From positions 12,338,001 to 12,402,000 of the forward strand of contig QCXZ01000053.1 of NCBI GenBank assembly GCA_025024175.1: a stretch of DNA of 64,000 bases. The letters run 5' to 3'. The notes under the pieces are model-generated. The model did not search any database, was not told the DNA's origin, and saw nothing but the letters and a program-made list of their open reading frames with translations. This DNA is from Rhyzopertha dominica. Its lineage: Eukaryota; Arthropoda; Insecta; Coleoptera; Bostrichidae. Positions 1 to 11,343 of this stretch are shown piece by piece (position 1 is the stretch's first letter; every line of letters begins with the position of its first letter). The position numbers and the translations under genes were made by a program.

Positions 1-958
1 TGAGCGAACACAGTCAGTTTTCGCTATAAATCGGATGTAACGGGAGAGTCAGTGTTAACTATCGAGAGAATCTTTAGTGAATGTGATAATGGTGCATCTG
101 AAAATAGTTCAATTTCAGCCTTAAAGTTTTATAGAAATAAATGGCCAAGGAAGAGCAGGTTGGCTGCGGATTTACCAGAATACAACTGATTTAGTACATT
201 GCATACGAATTTTATAAAACGGAGGGAAATCGTGATCCTTAGCTAAACTTAACAAAACTGAATTAGTATAACATGGTTCGAAAGAGATACTAGAAGTTTT
301 GTGCAAGCTATGTATTGCGTCCACAGAAGACCGTTTTTAAAAATCCAAATTTTAAGCGAACTATCTACGGAAGCTTTATTTATGTTCGTACATTCAATAT
401 TATGCCAAGACTAATCTTTTACATTCTGTCCACTACAAGCTGTAATTTAATACGAAAGCGCGCCCGGATCCGTATAATTTGCATCCTATGAGGTTCAGGT
501 GGCGTAAATCGCAGTGCAATAGAAAAATATCGATACTTTCGTAGTCAACATGTGCTGTTTGACTACCTGGACAAAACTTATGAGAAAACGGATTTTCTCG
601 AAAAACTGGACAGACGATTTAGCGAAAGGATCATTTGCGATTATTTTGAAAGGACCTCTACCTAATGCTGTACATGATGCGTGCGTGAATACAGTCAATT
701 ATGGAGAATGCCTAGAGTTAATCCTCAACTTAAGAAAGAATTTTTGATAATTTACCTTACCAGAACGGACTGGAATATATATTTCCACCGAAATACTTTG
801 AACCCCAATTACACGAAATTATAAAACGCAACATTACCTATAAGTTAGACACGTTTTCACAAAATCAAGGAGACAGCGTAAAACTGTCCGTCAAATCCCC
901 ACTGCTTATCGTATATGCTGCTGTACTTAACATATGGAAGTACATTTCGATTCATTGA
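1..958 (+). pseudogene. Unidentified decayed reading frames
   Basis: Three open stretches on the plus strand read like protein but are separated by stops and frame changes: about 1-190 (ending DLPEYN), 492-668 (containing LFDYLDKTYEKTDFLEKL) and 734-958 (containing EYIFPPKYFEPQLHEII). None has a convincing start codon or clear splice sites, and I do not recognise the family. They could be exons of a plus-strand gene that enters from the left, or a decayed mobile element. Charged, non-repetitive composition is the only evidence for coding origin. Confidence 0.25.
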
Positions 959-1151
959 AGGTGTCAATGCATCGGAAACGTCGAAAATGTCCGTATTATG
1001 CAAACCATTCGATTTATGGAATTAACTTTGCAGCTCTAGATAAACGGTGCAGGTTATATTAAACAGTGATGATTTCTACCATAAATGTAAATAAAAGCAT
1101 TAAAAGCGTTTCATAGCAAATATTTGCTGCTCGAAAGGTTATCCTACTTAC

Positions 1152-1580
1152 TCTTTAAATTTGCCATAGCCTTCTCGGACTCGCTATCCGACGGTATGTA
1201 ATCAGTGTCGGAGCTCTCTCCACATCCAAACCTAAACGCGCCGGCCTTGTCGAGTGGCTTCTCTACGTTGAGTTTCCTTTTCGTAAACGCCATCTGTTGT
1301 ATTTGCTTCAGTGTACATGCGTGCATGCATTTTGGCAGGTGACTAGCTTGCGTATTCATGCTGGAATTGTCGTTGGCGCGTAATACATTTAGCTCGTTGG
1401 CGCAGCTGCTTTTTGGACTAGGTGATTTGGATTGTCTCGCGCTTCTGCAGTTAACGGACGTTACTCGATGGGTGCTGCCCGTGATGCTATCTTTGGATGA
1501 ATCAAATTTCGGTTGGGAGTCTTTGGAAATGCTGACCAGCTGCTCTGAGAACTTAACTTTTCTTTGAGGGGAGACACTAC
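1152..1580 (-). CDS. Exon 5 (last visible) of the long minus-strand gene
   Basis: This 429-bp exon has an acceptor ending TTGCAG after a pyrimidine tract and a GTAAGT donor. It enters in phase 1, completing a Gly codon begun by the exon at 10979-11316, and leaves in phase 1, so the gene continues to the left. It encodes about 142 residues that are Ser/Lys-rich, with the stretch RKVKFSEQLVSI near the start and an acidic SSDTDYIPSDSESE near the end. KVKF fits the RVxF docking consensus for protein phosphatase 1, but short motifs of this kind occur by chance. No further exon was recognised between 1 and 1151. The family is unknown. Confidence 0.6.
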
Positions 1581-1977
1581 CTGCAAGGATAAACAGCACT
1601 GATACTTGAACAGAAAATGTGGCAAAGTTCAGTTGTCTCATAAATAGCGCAAAGCTTCCTTTTAGATACGGGCTGTCCAAGCGCAGAAATCCAAAATTAC
1701 GTTATAAAGACTGCATATACAACTTATACATATACTTGCTCGTAAAACTAAAAGCAGGGGCCCAAATTTATCTTAACAATAGAGGGATTGGGACGGTTGT
1801 AAATATTCTTTAAGTAAACATCACCTGCGGCAGCATGCCGGCATGGTACGGACTGAAACAACTCTTCCGCAATTATTTTAAATGAGACACTACAAAAACA
1901 ATGAACTAGGCAAAAAAGTGATATATTATGCTGTAGATAATAACAGAGAACCAGCCAAACGATAAGAAGTCATAGAT
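1581..1977. other. Intron sequence, nothing recognised
   Basis: AT-rich intron of the long minus-strand gene. No coding, repeat or RNA signature was seen. Confidence 0.5.
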
Positions 1978-2206
1978 GACATGTTGTTTTCCGGGCTTGT
2001 TGCCACGTTGGTTATTAGACCTTGATGTTTCGACACTCATGTCGGTGTCTTCCTCAGAAGTAGCTCTGAAAACTGTTTCAGTTCAGTTTCAGTTGTTCAG
2101 TTCAGAGCTACTTCTGAGGAAGACAGCGACATAAGTGTCGAAACGTAAAGGTCTAATAACCAACGTGGGAACCAGCCCGGAAAACATGTCATCGACAACA
2201 ATCACG
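1978..2206. repeat. Penelope-type terminal inverted repeat with hammerhead-like cores
   Basis: Two arms face each other. Each holds the sequence that translates as EEDTDMSVETSRSNNQ or a close variant, a motif I associate with Penelope-element ends in insects. Each arm also carries a hammerhead-like core. On the plus strand this is CTGAGGA (2114-2120), a 4-bp helix GACA/TGTC, GAAA (2140-2143), a two-pair helix closed by a 6-nt loop, and GTC (2151-2153). The left arm has the same layout on the minus strand (2018-2057). The related copy is at 53069-53216. Penelope-like elements are known to carry hammerhead motifs; activity here is not shown and helix I could not be resolved. Confidence 0.55.
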
Positions 2207-2452
2207 TAAGCCTTCAAACCAGAAGTCATAGAATTCGTTTTGAATCGAAACCAAGTTCCTGAAAGGAAATCGTAGTATTCTTGCTTATTGGTTTTAAAGA
2301 GGTAAAAATGACAAAAAAACACAAATTTAAAAAATAATTGGTTTGAGTATTACTGTTTGAACGTTGTATTTTATAAATTTTGGGACATACAGGTATATAT
2401 TTAAAAATAATATTAGCAACTTTTTTAAAAACAATATTAGTTTAATCACTAA

Positions 2453-3698
2453 TCAGATTTTATCATCATCGCTATCACTGTCACTATCGTTACCATTAGT
2501 TAGTTCATTCACAAAATTTTGTCAGTAAATGTTTTCAATTTTTTAACGTCTCTTATAAAATTTGACCAAACCGGTGATGCGGTAACTCCATTCTTGATTT
2601 GTTCAGTCGTCTCACTACTAAATTTGGGTACGTTGTTTCTTCTTGTAAATGACTTCAACTGAATCCACGCTAATACTTTTGGGTTGAAGGGGCACTGGTA
2701 CGGAGGAATACGCAACACAGTGTGCACAAGTTCTTCAGCCACTTTGTCAGCATTAAATTGTGTTTCATATGTCCACGTATGAATTACTTCTAACAATTCT
2801 TTTTTTGAGTAGCTTGGGTGGTAATATAAATTCATTTTCTCAAGAAATTCTTTAATTTCTTCTTTGAGTTGACATTTTGGACCTTTTCATATTGTTAGCA
2901 GTGATATGGAGTATTATCAAACACACTATTGGGCAAATTTAGCAATAAAGTTTTTTTTAAACCACTATTAAAAAACTTGACCAGTCGTGGTAATCAACCT
3001 TGGCATCTTTAATATTTTTCGCTGCTAGAAACAAGACATTATACACGAATCCAGTTATTGATCCCGCATGTAGAATAATAATCCTCTTTCCCTTATTTGG
3101 AGGAATGTTTAATTTGCACTTTGCAGTTTTATCACTCAATCCTTTTTAGCTGTATTGTGGGTGTCAAACCACGTCTCGCCCAAATAAAACATTGGACTAT
3201 TTTCTTCTCGAAACCATTGAATTTCCTCCAAATATTTGCGGCGCCATTTTGTAATTTTTTTACTTTCCATTAAGACATTTTGTTTTTCAGTCTGTAAAAT
3301 GAAAACCCATTTCCTTGATGAATCTCTTAAGGTTCGTTGGAAGCATTCCACCATTTTATTTTCGATTAATTTTGGGGCATTATTTCCATTGTAGGAGCTA
3401 TTTTGCTTTCAAAAAAATCTGATATGGTTTTCCTTATTAGATGAGCATGAGACTCGTTTAATCGATGAAATTTGCCCTTACCTTTGGGAATTTTTCTTTG
3501 TTGGATACCACCTGTTGCGATGCTGAAAACAGTAGTATAAGAACTGTTTGTTAGCGACGCCGTTTTTTTATGAGGCTTGTTACAGAAGCATCTTTGTGTT
3601 TTTTCTTCAAATTTTCGAAAACTTGCAAAATAATTTTTTTCACAGACTGCACAAAATTTATGCATGGTTTTCGACCAAGCGAGTATTGTCAATTGCAA
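2453..3698 (-). pseudogene. Broken IS630-like DDE transposase
   Basis: Four open pieces on the minus strand (3698-3366, 3354-3136, 3139-2957 and 2835-2453) follow the order of insect DDE-superfamily (IS630/Tc1-like) transposases: a basic N-terminal part, WRRKYLEEIQWFREENSP followed by the first catalytic box, GKRIIILHAGS, a YHDW remnant, then PPYQCPFNP and an acidic SDSDSDDDKI tail. It is interrupted by frame changes and seems to lack the second catalytic box. The first box reads YLGETWFDTH where the family has Asp before Glu, and the last reads FNPKVLAW where the family has Glu. Two catalytic residues are therefore gone. A second fragment of the same family is at 25841-26110. Confidence 0.65.
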
Positions 3699-4109
3699 AT
3701 GAAGAGGTAAGTGCTGCTTATTTTAAAAGTATATACCGCATAGAAATTACACAGATTAAGGCATTCTATAACGGTACATTTCCTGTTCTGAAAATTACTG
3801 TTCTTTAGGGATTTTATTTAATTTAATTTATGATATAGTATAACGTTACATATACTTGAAATATTATTAACTTCCGCTGACTATTTTATTAATGGCCATG
3901 AAAGATATAATTTTACTAAGTAATAAGTTTAACAAACGACGCACAACTGCTAATTTAAAGTCTTAAAGGTAAAAAAATTTAAAGTTTTTAAGTGAGGCGT
4001 CTTGCACCTACACAGAGAAGACGAATATTTAATATAAGTAGAATGGCATTCTCATTTGCTTGCATTGGGTTATGATTTCTCTGGTTTGATGTATTCATTA
4101 AAAATACAT

Positions 4110-6199
4110 ATTTGTTATAGGAGTACGTAGCCATCGCGTAGACCAAGTGAAAGGCCTAGCTCAAAGAGGGCAGAAACTTTTGAAGGAAGTTAGGTATTTG
4201 CACAGTACCAGAAGGAGACTGCACAGGAATCTTTGTTAAGTGCGGAGTTCGATAAAACCAATCTTAACTTATTGGCCAAAAAGTTTACCATGTCACAAAA
4301 GTCTGATCAAGGGAAGGTTCCGAAAGGAAGGAGATTTACTTTGGATGATAAAGTGCTTGCTTTATCAATCATGAAGCAAACTTATAAAGGGTATCGCTTT
4401 CTCCCAAGATTTGCTTTACCATCACTCAAAACTAACTGGGATGTTGACCTCCATCAAATTCAGTCCGGGCTTAAACAAACACATTGTGCATCATCTCAAG
4501 GAAAAAGTGGACAAGATGTTCACCAAAGACAAATTCTGTGTGCTTCTGTTTGATGAGATATCTTTATCTACAGGACTGCAATATGATACAACATATACAT
4601 TGCATTTGTGGGCAGGGGGACCGAAAACAAAATTTTGCAGATCATGCTTTGGTTTTCATGATTCGTGGTATACATAGGACTGCTTCACAGAATATTATAC
4701 TTCAAGTGATCGGTTACTTATTGCTCTAATCAAAACAATATTATCTGATTTAATCAAATGCTGTTTATATATGGTAGCCACAATTTGTGACCAGAGATGC
4801 AATAATGTTGCCGCAACTAATAAACTATTGGCGAACACCAAATAAACATATACAAGGACCAGACAAGACAACAAAAATTTCGAATTTGTAGTAAAAAGGA
4901 CAGATATTGACCCTATTTTCGACCCTCTGCATCTCCTAAAGGGAATGGCTATAACTTACTAAACAAAGAAGTTACATTTTCGCAAAATAATGTACAATAT
5001 AGAGCTTCATGGGAAGACATTGTCAGCCTCTATAACCTCGATCGTCAGTATGAAGACAAAAAACTGTGTGCACGACTTACAGACCAGCACGTATTTGTGG
5101 AAAAAAAAAGAAAAAAATTAAAATCTCAGTTGCTGCACAAGTGTTTAGTCAAAGGGTTGCCGCTCTATTAAATTTTGCAGCTGACTGTGGTTAGTACTAA
5201 TATAACTATCTTCTTACATTCATTTTAATAATTTTATTATTTTAGGAAAGCTTAATTCCAGAGTCCGTGGCAGTTCGGAGTTTGAGCTTTTCATGGACAA
5301 ACTCTTCGACAGTGTCAATGAATTATCCGATTTTCCAGTTGGAGGACGTTCTTCGCACGTCAGTGAAATTAAATTTATAAATCCTTCTGGAAGACAGACA
5401 GTGCCCCCTTCATTGATGAATTGGATGAAAACACTGCGAGGGTTTATAATACATTTAAGACAGCACTTCCTTAGTAATAATTTTAAGTACATAGCCTTGC
5501 GTAATTTTAACCAGGATCCACTCGAAAATTTTTTTTGGCAACATTAGAATGAATGGATTCAATGATGTAAATCCTACATGTTCTAATTTTATTAACTCTT
5601 TTAAAACTTTATTAATCGATAATTTTGTTTCACCCCATTTAGCTGGTACAAATTGTGAAAAATATGCTTCTGAAGGAAGTGTAGTTATTTTAAAACGTTT
5701 TCTTTGGGGCAAATATGAACTTTTGCTGTCTCTAAAAACAGAAAATAAAATTAATTTGTCTAATGAACAATACGTTTATAGCGAAGATATCATTGAAAAA
5801 CATCAATTATTACATAACTGGATATTCGGTGAAGATTTAAAAATAAATTGTAAATATTTTGAAAAATATTTATTACCAACAAGAAGAGGTAGTTGTACAA
5901 AACTTATCGATAGGCCATCAACCATGTTCGCTAGTATTTTTTCAAAATGATATTTTTATTGTTCTTTGTATTTTCCATATTTGATACATGAAGGACGAGT
6001 GAAAAGAAATTTAATGCTCGCTGCAATAAAAATTTTTAACACAAAACACTGCAAAGAAATGTGCAGTGAACACAATATTGTCGAAGAAATTATCAAAGCT
6101 ACAACTAACTTTTACGTAGTTGTTTATATAAAGACAATTAATAAATTATTAAACAATCGGTTTATGCTATTACCAAGTAAAACATCCAGACAATCTTAA
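4110..6199 (+). pseudogene. P-element (THAP9-like) transposase relic
   Basis: Plus-strand fragments in several frames match the P-element transposase in order: KGRRFTLDDKVLALSIMKQ (about 4315), the first acidic box CVLLFDEISLSTGL (about 4535), ADHALVFMIRGIHR, FDPLHLLKG (about 4918), KLCARLTDQHVFVEKK, FELFMDKLFDSVNELSDF (about 5280), FNQDPLENFF (about 5505), VNPTCSNFINSFKTLLIDNF and HEGRVKRNL to about 6199. The acidic residues of the catalytic boxes remain recognisable, but stops and frameshifts break the frame. No THAP zinc finger was seen at the 5' end, so the relic is N-terminally truncated or too decayed there. It lies in an intron of the long minus-strand gene, in antisense orientation. 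Confidence 0.7.
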
Positions 6200-7479
6200 G
6201 CAAAAGGCATATATTAAGTCTGTTAAAAATAGAAAAAAAACGAATTGAATACATATGCTACGTATTATCTACCTAGTAAGTCACGTTTTTAATGATAAGA
6301 GATTGTTAATTAGGTAATAGGTCAATATTTACCTGAAAACTGCAAAGAATTTCGAAAATATTGAGCGAGCGATTCAGCTACAAAAGTGTTAGCTGGCTCT
6401 TGAATAACATTACATATAGCGCTTGCTGATTCATTCTTATATATGTTGAAGAAAAAGAAAAATAAATAAACCCTCCGCCTACATCTTTGAAAATCTAAAT
6501 TCTGTGATAGATGAGGGTACGATTTCGGGTGTTCAATCTTCGGTACGTTTTTTTAATATTGAAAATGCCTGGCACAAAAGGGAAGCTCAGACTTTTAGAA
6601 GAATCCGTCGCTACATACCAAATTTGCTACATCCAGCCAAGTTCAGAAAATTAAATGAGATTGGGTAATCGACTTCTTACACAGTATTGCGGCTCTATTA
6701 TCTTCCCAGAATGTTGCAGAATAAAATGACCCTGAACTGAATTTTCTGCACTTGGTATTTCACATGGAATTTTTTATTTTCTCACATTGGAAATTTATGT
6801 TTTTGATTTGGTCCTTTTAGTGTTGTGTTATTATTGTATTCCATACGTGAATTTGTTCATACATACAATTACTATTCTTATAGTCCTTTTTCTAAAAAAA
6901 AAAGATGTTTTGTCCATGTTAATGTTTTGCGAACTGTAAATTATTCCAGAACTCTCTTCTCTAATTTGCAGATAGTTTATTTCATCTCTGCATTAAGTTA
7001 TATGAGAAGTATGTAAATTCAGTGGCCCATTAATTTATTTTCATCTAACTGCATCGTGGATTTTTGTATAGTACCTAAAATGTAATATAATTTTCTCCTC
7101 ACTTCAGGTTGACTGACAGTTACAATAATGGAACAAAGTAAGTGCAAATGAGAAAGATTACTTTAGCAAATCAATATAAAAAGCAAAAAAATGCACAGAA
7201 GCATTTCAATTTTTCCGCCTAGCGCTCATTCCACAATTTAAAACAGATTACTTCGTTATCGATGTCGATAACAGATTACTATGCAATCAACTTCGTGTAT
7301 AGTAGTTTAGCCTAGAAACACTGCAGGCGCTTTATATGAACCTACCCCCACCATAAGAGATTCCCATCTATTCCCATATGATGTCTATGCTATAGTTGAA
7401 AGTCGTCTATATGGACATTTCATGTCAAATGGTATGTCATGCGTAACCACAAAGGTACATCGGTACACGTAACCCTAGC
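6200..7479. other. Intron sequence, nothing recognised
   Basis: AT-rich sequence with short open frames only. No family signature was seen on either strand. Confidence 0.5.
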
Positions 7480-8170
7480 AGATGGGAAGTCGCATAATGT
7501 CATCACTCATGACTGAGTGCAAAGTAATCATAGGTGACAAGTCCATACAGACCACATTTGTAGCTATTCCAGAGCACGCATCAAGCATTACGTTACTGGT
7601 ATTCCGGGTGTGGATTTTATTACGAAGTAAAAAATGGTAATTGATCTCCTGCATATTGAATGGTACTTTGACGATCAACCAGACCAACGATACAAATTCC
7701 TTCAAGAGCAAAATACCCAACAAATTGGCGTCAAACTATTGCATTTTTTTTCTTCGGACTGAGGAGGGTTTGCCACTGAATGCTGTCGATAGAGAACGTG
7801 TGGCACACACAGTGATGTCCTCGAAGAAAACAAATGCCCTACTTCGTTTGCTGAACGTGAAATTAAGCTGACGCACAGTGCACCTCTTGCGGCTCGTCCT
7901 TATAGCCTCTCACCTCAAAGAACAATAATATTGCTTGCTGAGATAGACAAGCTATTGGAAAATGAAGTGATAGAAGAATGTGATTCACAATATGCAGCCC
8001 CAGTGGTTCTTGTCCCGAAGACATGGTAGTATTCGAAGGTATACAGATTATCACCGATTAAATAGAATAACCATCCCTGATCGATGATCCCTGAGCTACC
8101 AAGCCTGGATGATTTACTACAGGCTACAAAATTAACACTACTAATGACTACTGCAGTGTATGCAATTATA
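7480..8170 (+). pseudogene. Ty3/gypsy retrotransposon pol fragment
   Basis: Plus-strand pieces resemble the region between protease and reverse transcriptase of gypsy-type retrotransposons. The clearest part is the pre-RT and early RT stretch: AREIKL-like FAEREIKLTHSAPLAAR, then PYSLSPQ, EIDKLLENEVIEECDSQYAA, PVVLVPK and PSLDDLLQAT (about 7840-8130). Frameshifts occur after PVVLVPK and upstream. No LTRs or RT active-site YxDD box were found, so this is a short relic inside an intron. Confidence 0.65.
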
Positions 8171-8859
8171 CTGTATAAATAAACATACATCGTAAACGCA
8201 AGCATACAAATAAACAGAATAGGCGAGGTGGTGACGGTTGAAAAAATATCAGGAGTGACAAACTATTTATAGACACGGGTATGGGCTTAGTGACCGGTGC
8301 ATCACTTCAATGCACGTTTCTGGGCTGCTACTTAACGTTCGTTACTCCCACAGTTTCCATCTTACCTTTAAAATAAATATATCTTTAAAAAGCTTATTTT
8401 ATGCCGATTTGTTGGGAATATTTTTTCCATCGTAAAGCTTCTATAACAAAAATTGTGACATTTTAACAGCTCTTTTAACTTTCGCGGGAATTTTTTACTT
8501 CATACGTCACCAGTAGTCACGATTGTGATGTGCCGAGAGTTTCACAGCCTGAAGTAGCTGAAATGCCAGGCCGACGCATTAGGAAACGAGTCGACTGCGA
8601 AAGCTCCGTCGCATGTTTTTACGTTCAGCTTTTTTTCTAGTTTGTTATTGACCTTGTTTTGAAGTTGTCAGTTTACAAAAAACCTAATGTAATTTCTGCT
8701 CAATATAGTTTAATATAGTATTGTTGTCATTATTATTATTATTATAACGACCCGACGCCGACGGTTCAGAATCCTGAAGTGAAGTAAAGTAAAGTAAATG
8801 GCAACAGCGCATTTGTTGTAGCACAAGGCCGACTCGCCGCCATCCGAAAGTCGCGCGCG
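8171..8859. other. Intron sequence with short microsatellites
   Basis: Mostly anonymous AT-rich sequence. Short microsatellites occur near 8728-8745 (TTA repeats) and 8776-8800 (GTAAA-like repeats). No gene was recognised. Confidence 0.45.
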
Positions 8860-9110
8860 TAAAATATATAACGTCAAACCTACTTATTGATAAGGCTTTT
8901 GAGGTATTTTTTAGAGTATATTCCTGAAATTTCGTAAAAGCTGACATCCGTTTTGAAAATGCCATATTCGCTACAAGTTCGCTTGAAACGGAGCGAAATA
9001 AAATTGAGGTACGTTCCATTAAAAATGGAATAATAACAGATTTTTTCGACCATGGCAAAGCTAGCCATGGCTTTCATAAAAAATGCAAGTTTGTGTTACA
9101 TCTAGAAACA
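8860..9110 (-). repeat. Solo arm of a fold-back repeat family
   Basis: The stretch around 9045-9105 (two near-palindromic CCATGG boxes, then AAAAATGCAAGTTTGTGT) matches the right arm of the fold-back element at 35345-35945. Only one arm is seen here. The left boundary is approximate. Confidence 0.35.
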
Positions 9111-10978
9111 TGTGACCCCTAAAAGAATTTTTGAGTGTCACTGGATTTAAAATAAAAATGTCTATCAAAAAAGTGTTCACAATTTAAAGGACTGCAGCAA
9201 TTGTACGGTTAATAAAATTAAGTAGAGCTTCAAAACAAAAGAGGGTATATAATGGTAACGGCGCAATTCAATTCACATCAAAAAGTAAGACAGTAATGTC
9301 GGAGCTGTAACGAACAACGAATATGAGACTGACAAGTGTAATTTCAACCCATTACAAAATTGCTACAAAAGTGGTATAAGACATGCTGCAGAGCATATAG
9401 AATTGCAAAAAGTAATGGTAACAGTAATGTAACTTTTACAAATACTATACGGGCTGGGGCTACCTGGCTTTTATTACACTAATCCTTGGGTAAAATAAAC
9501 TGGCATACCGGGACACATTCTAATATTCAAAGAATGCAAATATTTGATGCCACTCAAAAGATTTGCAGAATTTCATTCTTTCTGGGAAAATCATCGGCAA
9601 TGTATTAGAAGTTTCTAGGAAGACAATAATTATTTCAGTTAGAAAAGGGTTGTATACAAGAATCTTTTATTTTCTTGTACATGTGTTTATAATATCACAA
9701 GAGAGTGAGAATAAATTGAAAATAATTCGACAGAACTGTGAGAACTGTTGCCAAATCCTAACAGTTCAAATTAATATTTTGTATTCTTCTGAAGACATGA
9801 AATTAGGCCGGCTTGGTACCTACCCTGAAAACATGTTATACAAAGCTTTTTAGCTATGTCTTTAAAAAGAGGACAAACATAAATTATGTACTAATATGTA
9901 GGAAAGACAACGGTGTAGTTACCTTCAAAAATGCCGTATGTTGGTACACAATATGAAATTGCGTTCACAACAGTTTGCAAGTTATGTAAACATAAAAATA
10001 TTAGCCTAAAGGTAATCAAATCGTCAAATTTTAAATTAATTGCTTAAAAACAAAATGCTTTGCTAGACGACGTGTTATCAACGTTTTGTGTTTTTTACTT
10101 TTATTGACAGTTTAAGGCGCCTTATTCTTCGTATAGCGCCCAAATATTGCAAAGTATTTAAGGGTGAAGTGCAATAAATCTTATCATTCACCAATGAGAG
10201 AACGCCTCGGGTCAAGTTCTTTGCAGACCTCTCAGGATAGGACGAAATCTACTTTACGACAGGCAATTAGGTATTACTAAGGGCGGTTACCTGTGTGGGG
10301 CGTGAAATTATGTATTTTTCTTATGTTTTTTGGATTTAACTCCTACAATACTTTACATACAAAATTGATTTTACGTCTACATATTCTTGTGTTCAATTCA
10401 AAGGGCACTGCATTTTTTATTGCCAAAATTTTATTGATGAGCCGAAATATATGCATATTACGCAAATGCTAAAACAAAAGTCGCTTTTTAGCAAAAATTT
10501 TACGAAAAAAATTAAAAATACGCTATGCAGTGCCCTAGAGATTTGTATACAGAACAACACATCAAAAAATTGGAGCAGTGACTTTAAAATTGGCTTCTCT
10601 GGACGTAAAATCGTTTTACGTGTAATAGCAAGGGCAGAAACGGGTTACTCTACACCCTTAAAGGTGGCCATGATGTACAACAAATCGTTTGGTCATGCTG
10701 ACCGTTACAGCACTTCAGTGAACGTCTCCATTGTTCCAGACGTTCAAACGGCTGGAAATCCTGGAGCCGGCACGGAAAATTCAAGGACTTGTTGTTCGGG
10801 ACGTGAATAATTAGAGCTACTGTGCCAACCTTTAGCTTTACTAAAATTATTCTTGGGTCTAAAAATTATTGGGCTATAATATTAGTTTTAGTGCTTTCAC
10901 TTGCACGAATTTGTATTCAAAATTGAGCATGCGTGACTTTAACATTGGAATGCCTTCTAGGAACGAAGATATACTAAC
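9111..10978. other. Intron sequence, nothing recognised
   Basis: A plus-strand open frame at 10451-10810 (119 codons) has no recognisable motif and lies between two well-supported exons on the other strand, so it is not called as a gene. The rest is anonymous AT-rich sequence. Confidence 0.45.
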
Positions 10979-11316
10979 CTTTTCTCGGAGTGATTTGTGT
11001 TGATCCTTCACTAGACTCGAGCAGCTCCTTGGCGTACCTGTCGAATACGTCGTCCTTCGTATCACTATTTTTGCCTTTGTCGTCTTTTATTCTCCTCTGA
11101 ACCCTTTCAGGGTTAGGTTCATAGCTATGCAGGTTGATTTCTTTAGGCGCTTCAGGCATAAGTGTTTCTATCTTTACCCCGTCGTCAGACTTACTCTTTT
11201 CCACCGTTTGGTTGTCTTCGCTTTCCTTGTATCTCTCGTTATTTCTCGCTTTGCTGCCGCAAAACTCCAACCTGTCCGATTTGGATATCGGGAGCTTCTG
11301 TTCTCTGGTTCTGATC
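10979..11316 (-). CDS. Exon 4 of the long minus-strand gene
   Basis: This 338-bp exon starts after a TTTAG acceptor with one base that completes an Arg codon from the exon at 16940-17121. It ends in phase 1 before GTTAGT. The encoded 112 residues are highly charged (RYKESEDNQTVEKSKSDD, then RRIKDDKGKNSDTKDD), have no predicted fold that I can see, and probably form a disordered linker. The upstream frame extends past the acceptor without a good Met, which supports an internal exon. Confidence 0.6.
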
Positions 11317-11343
11317 CTAAACGTTATTATTTTTAATATACTA

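Noticed and set aside
10451..10810. 119-codon plus-strand frame
   Set aside because: No motif, no splice support, located in an intron of a gene on the other strand.
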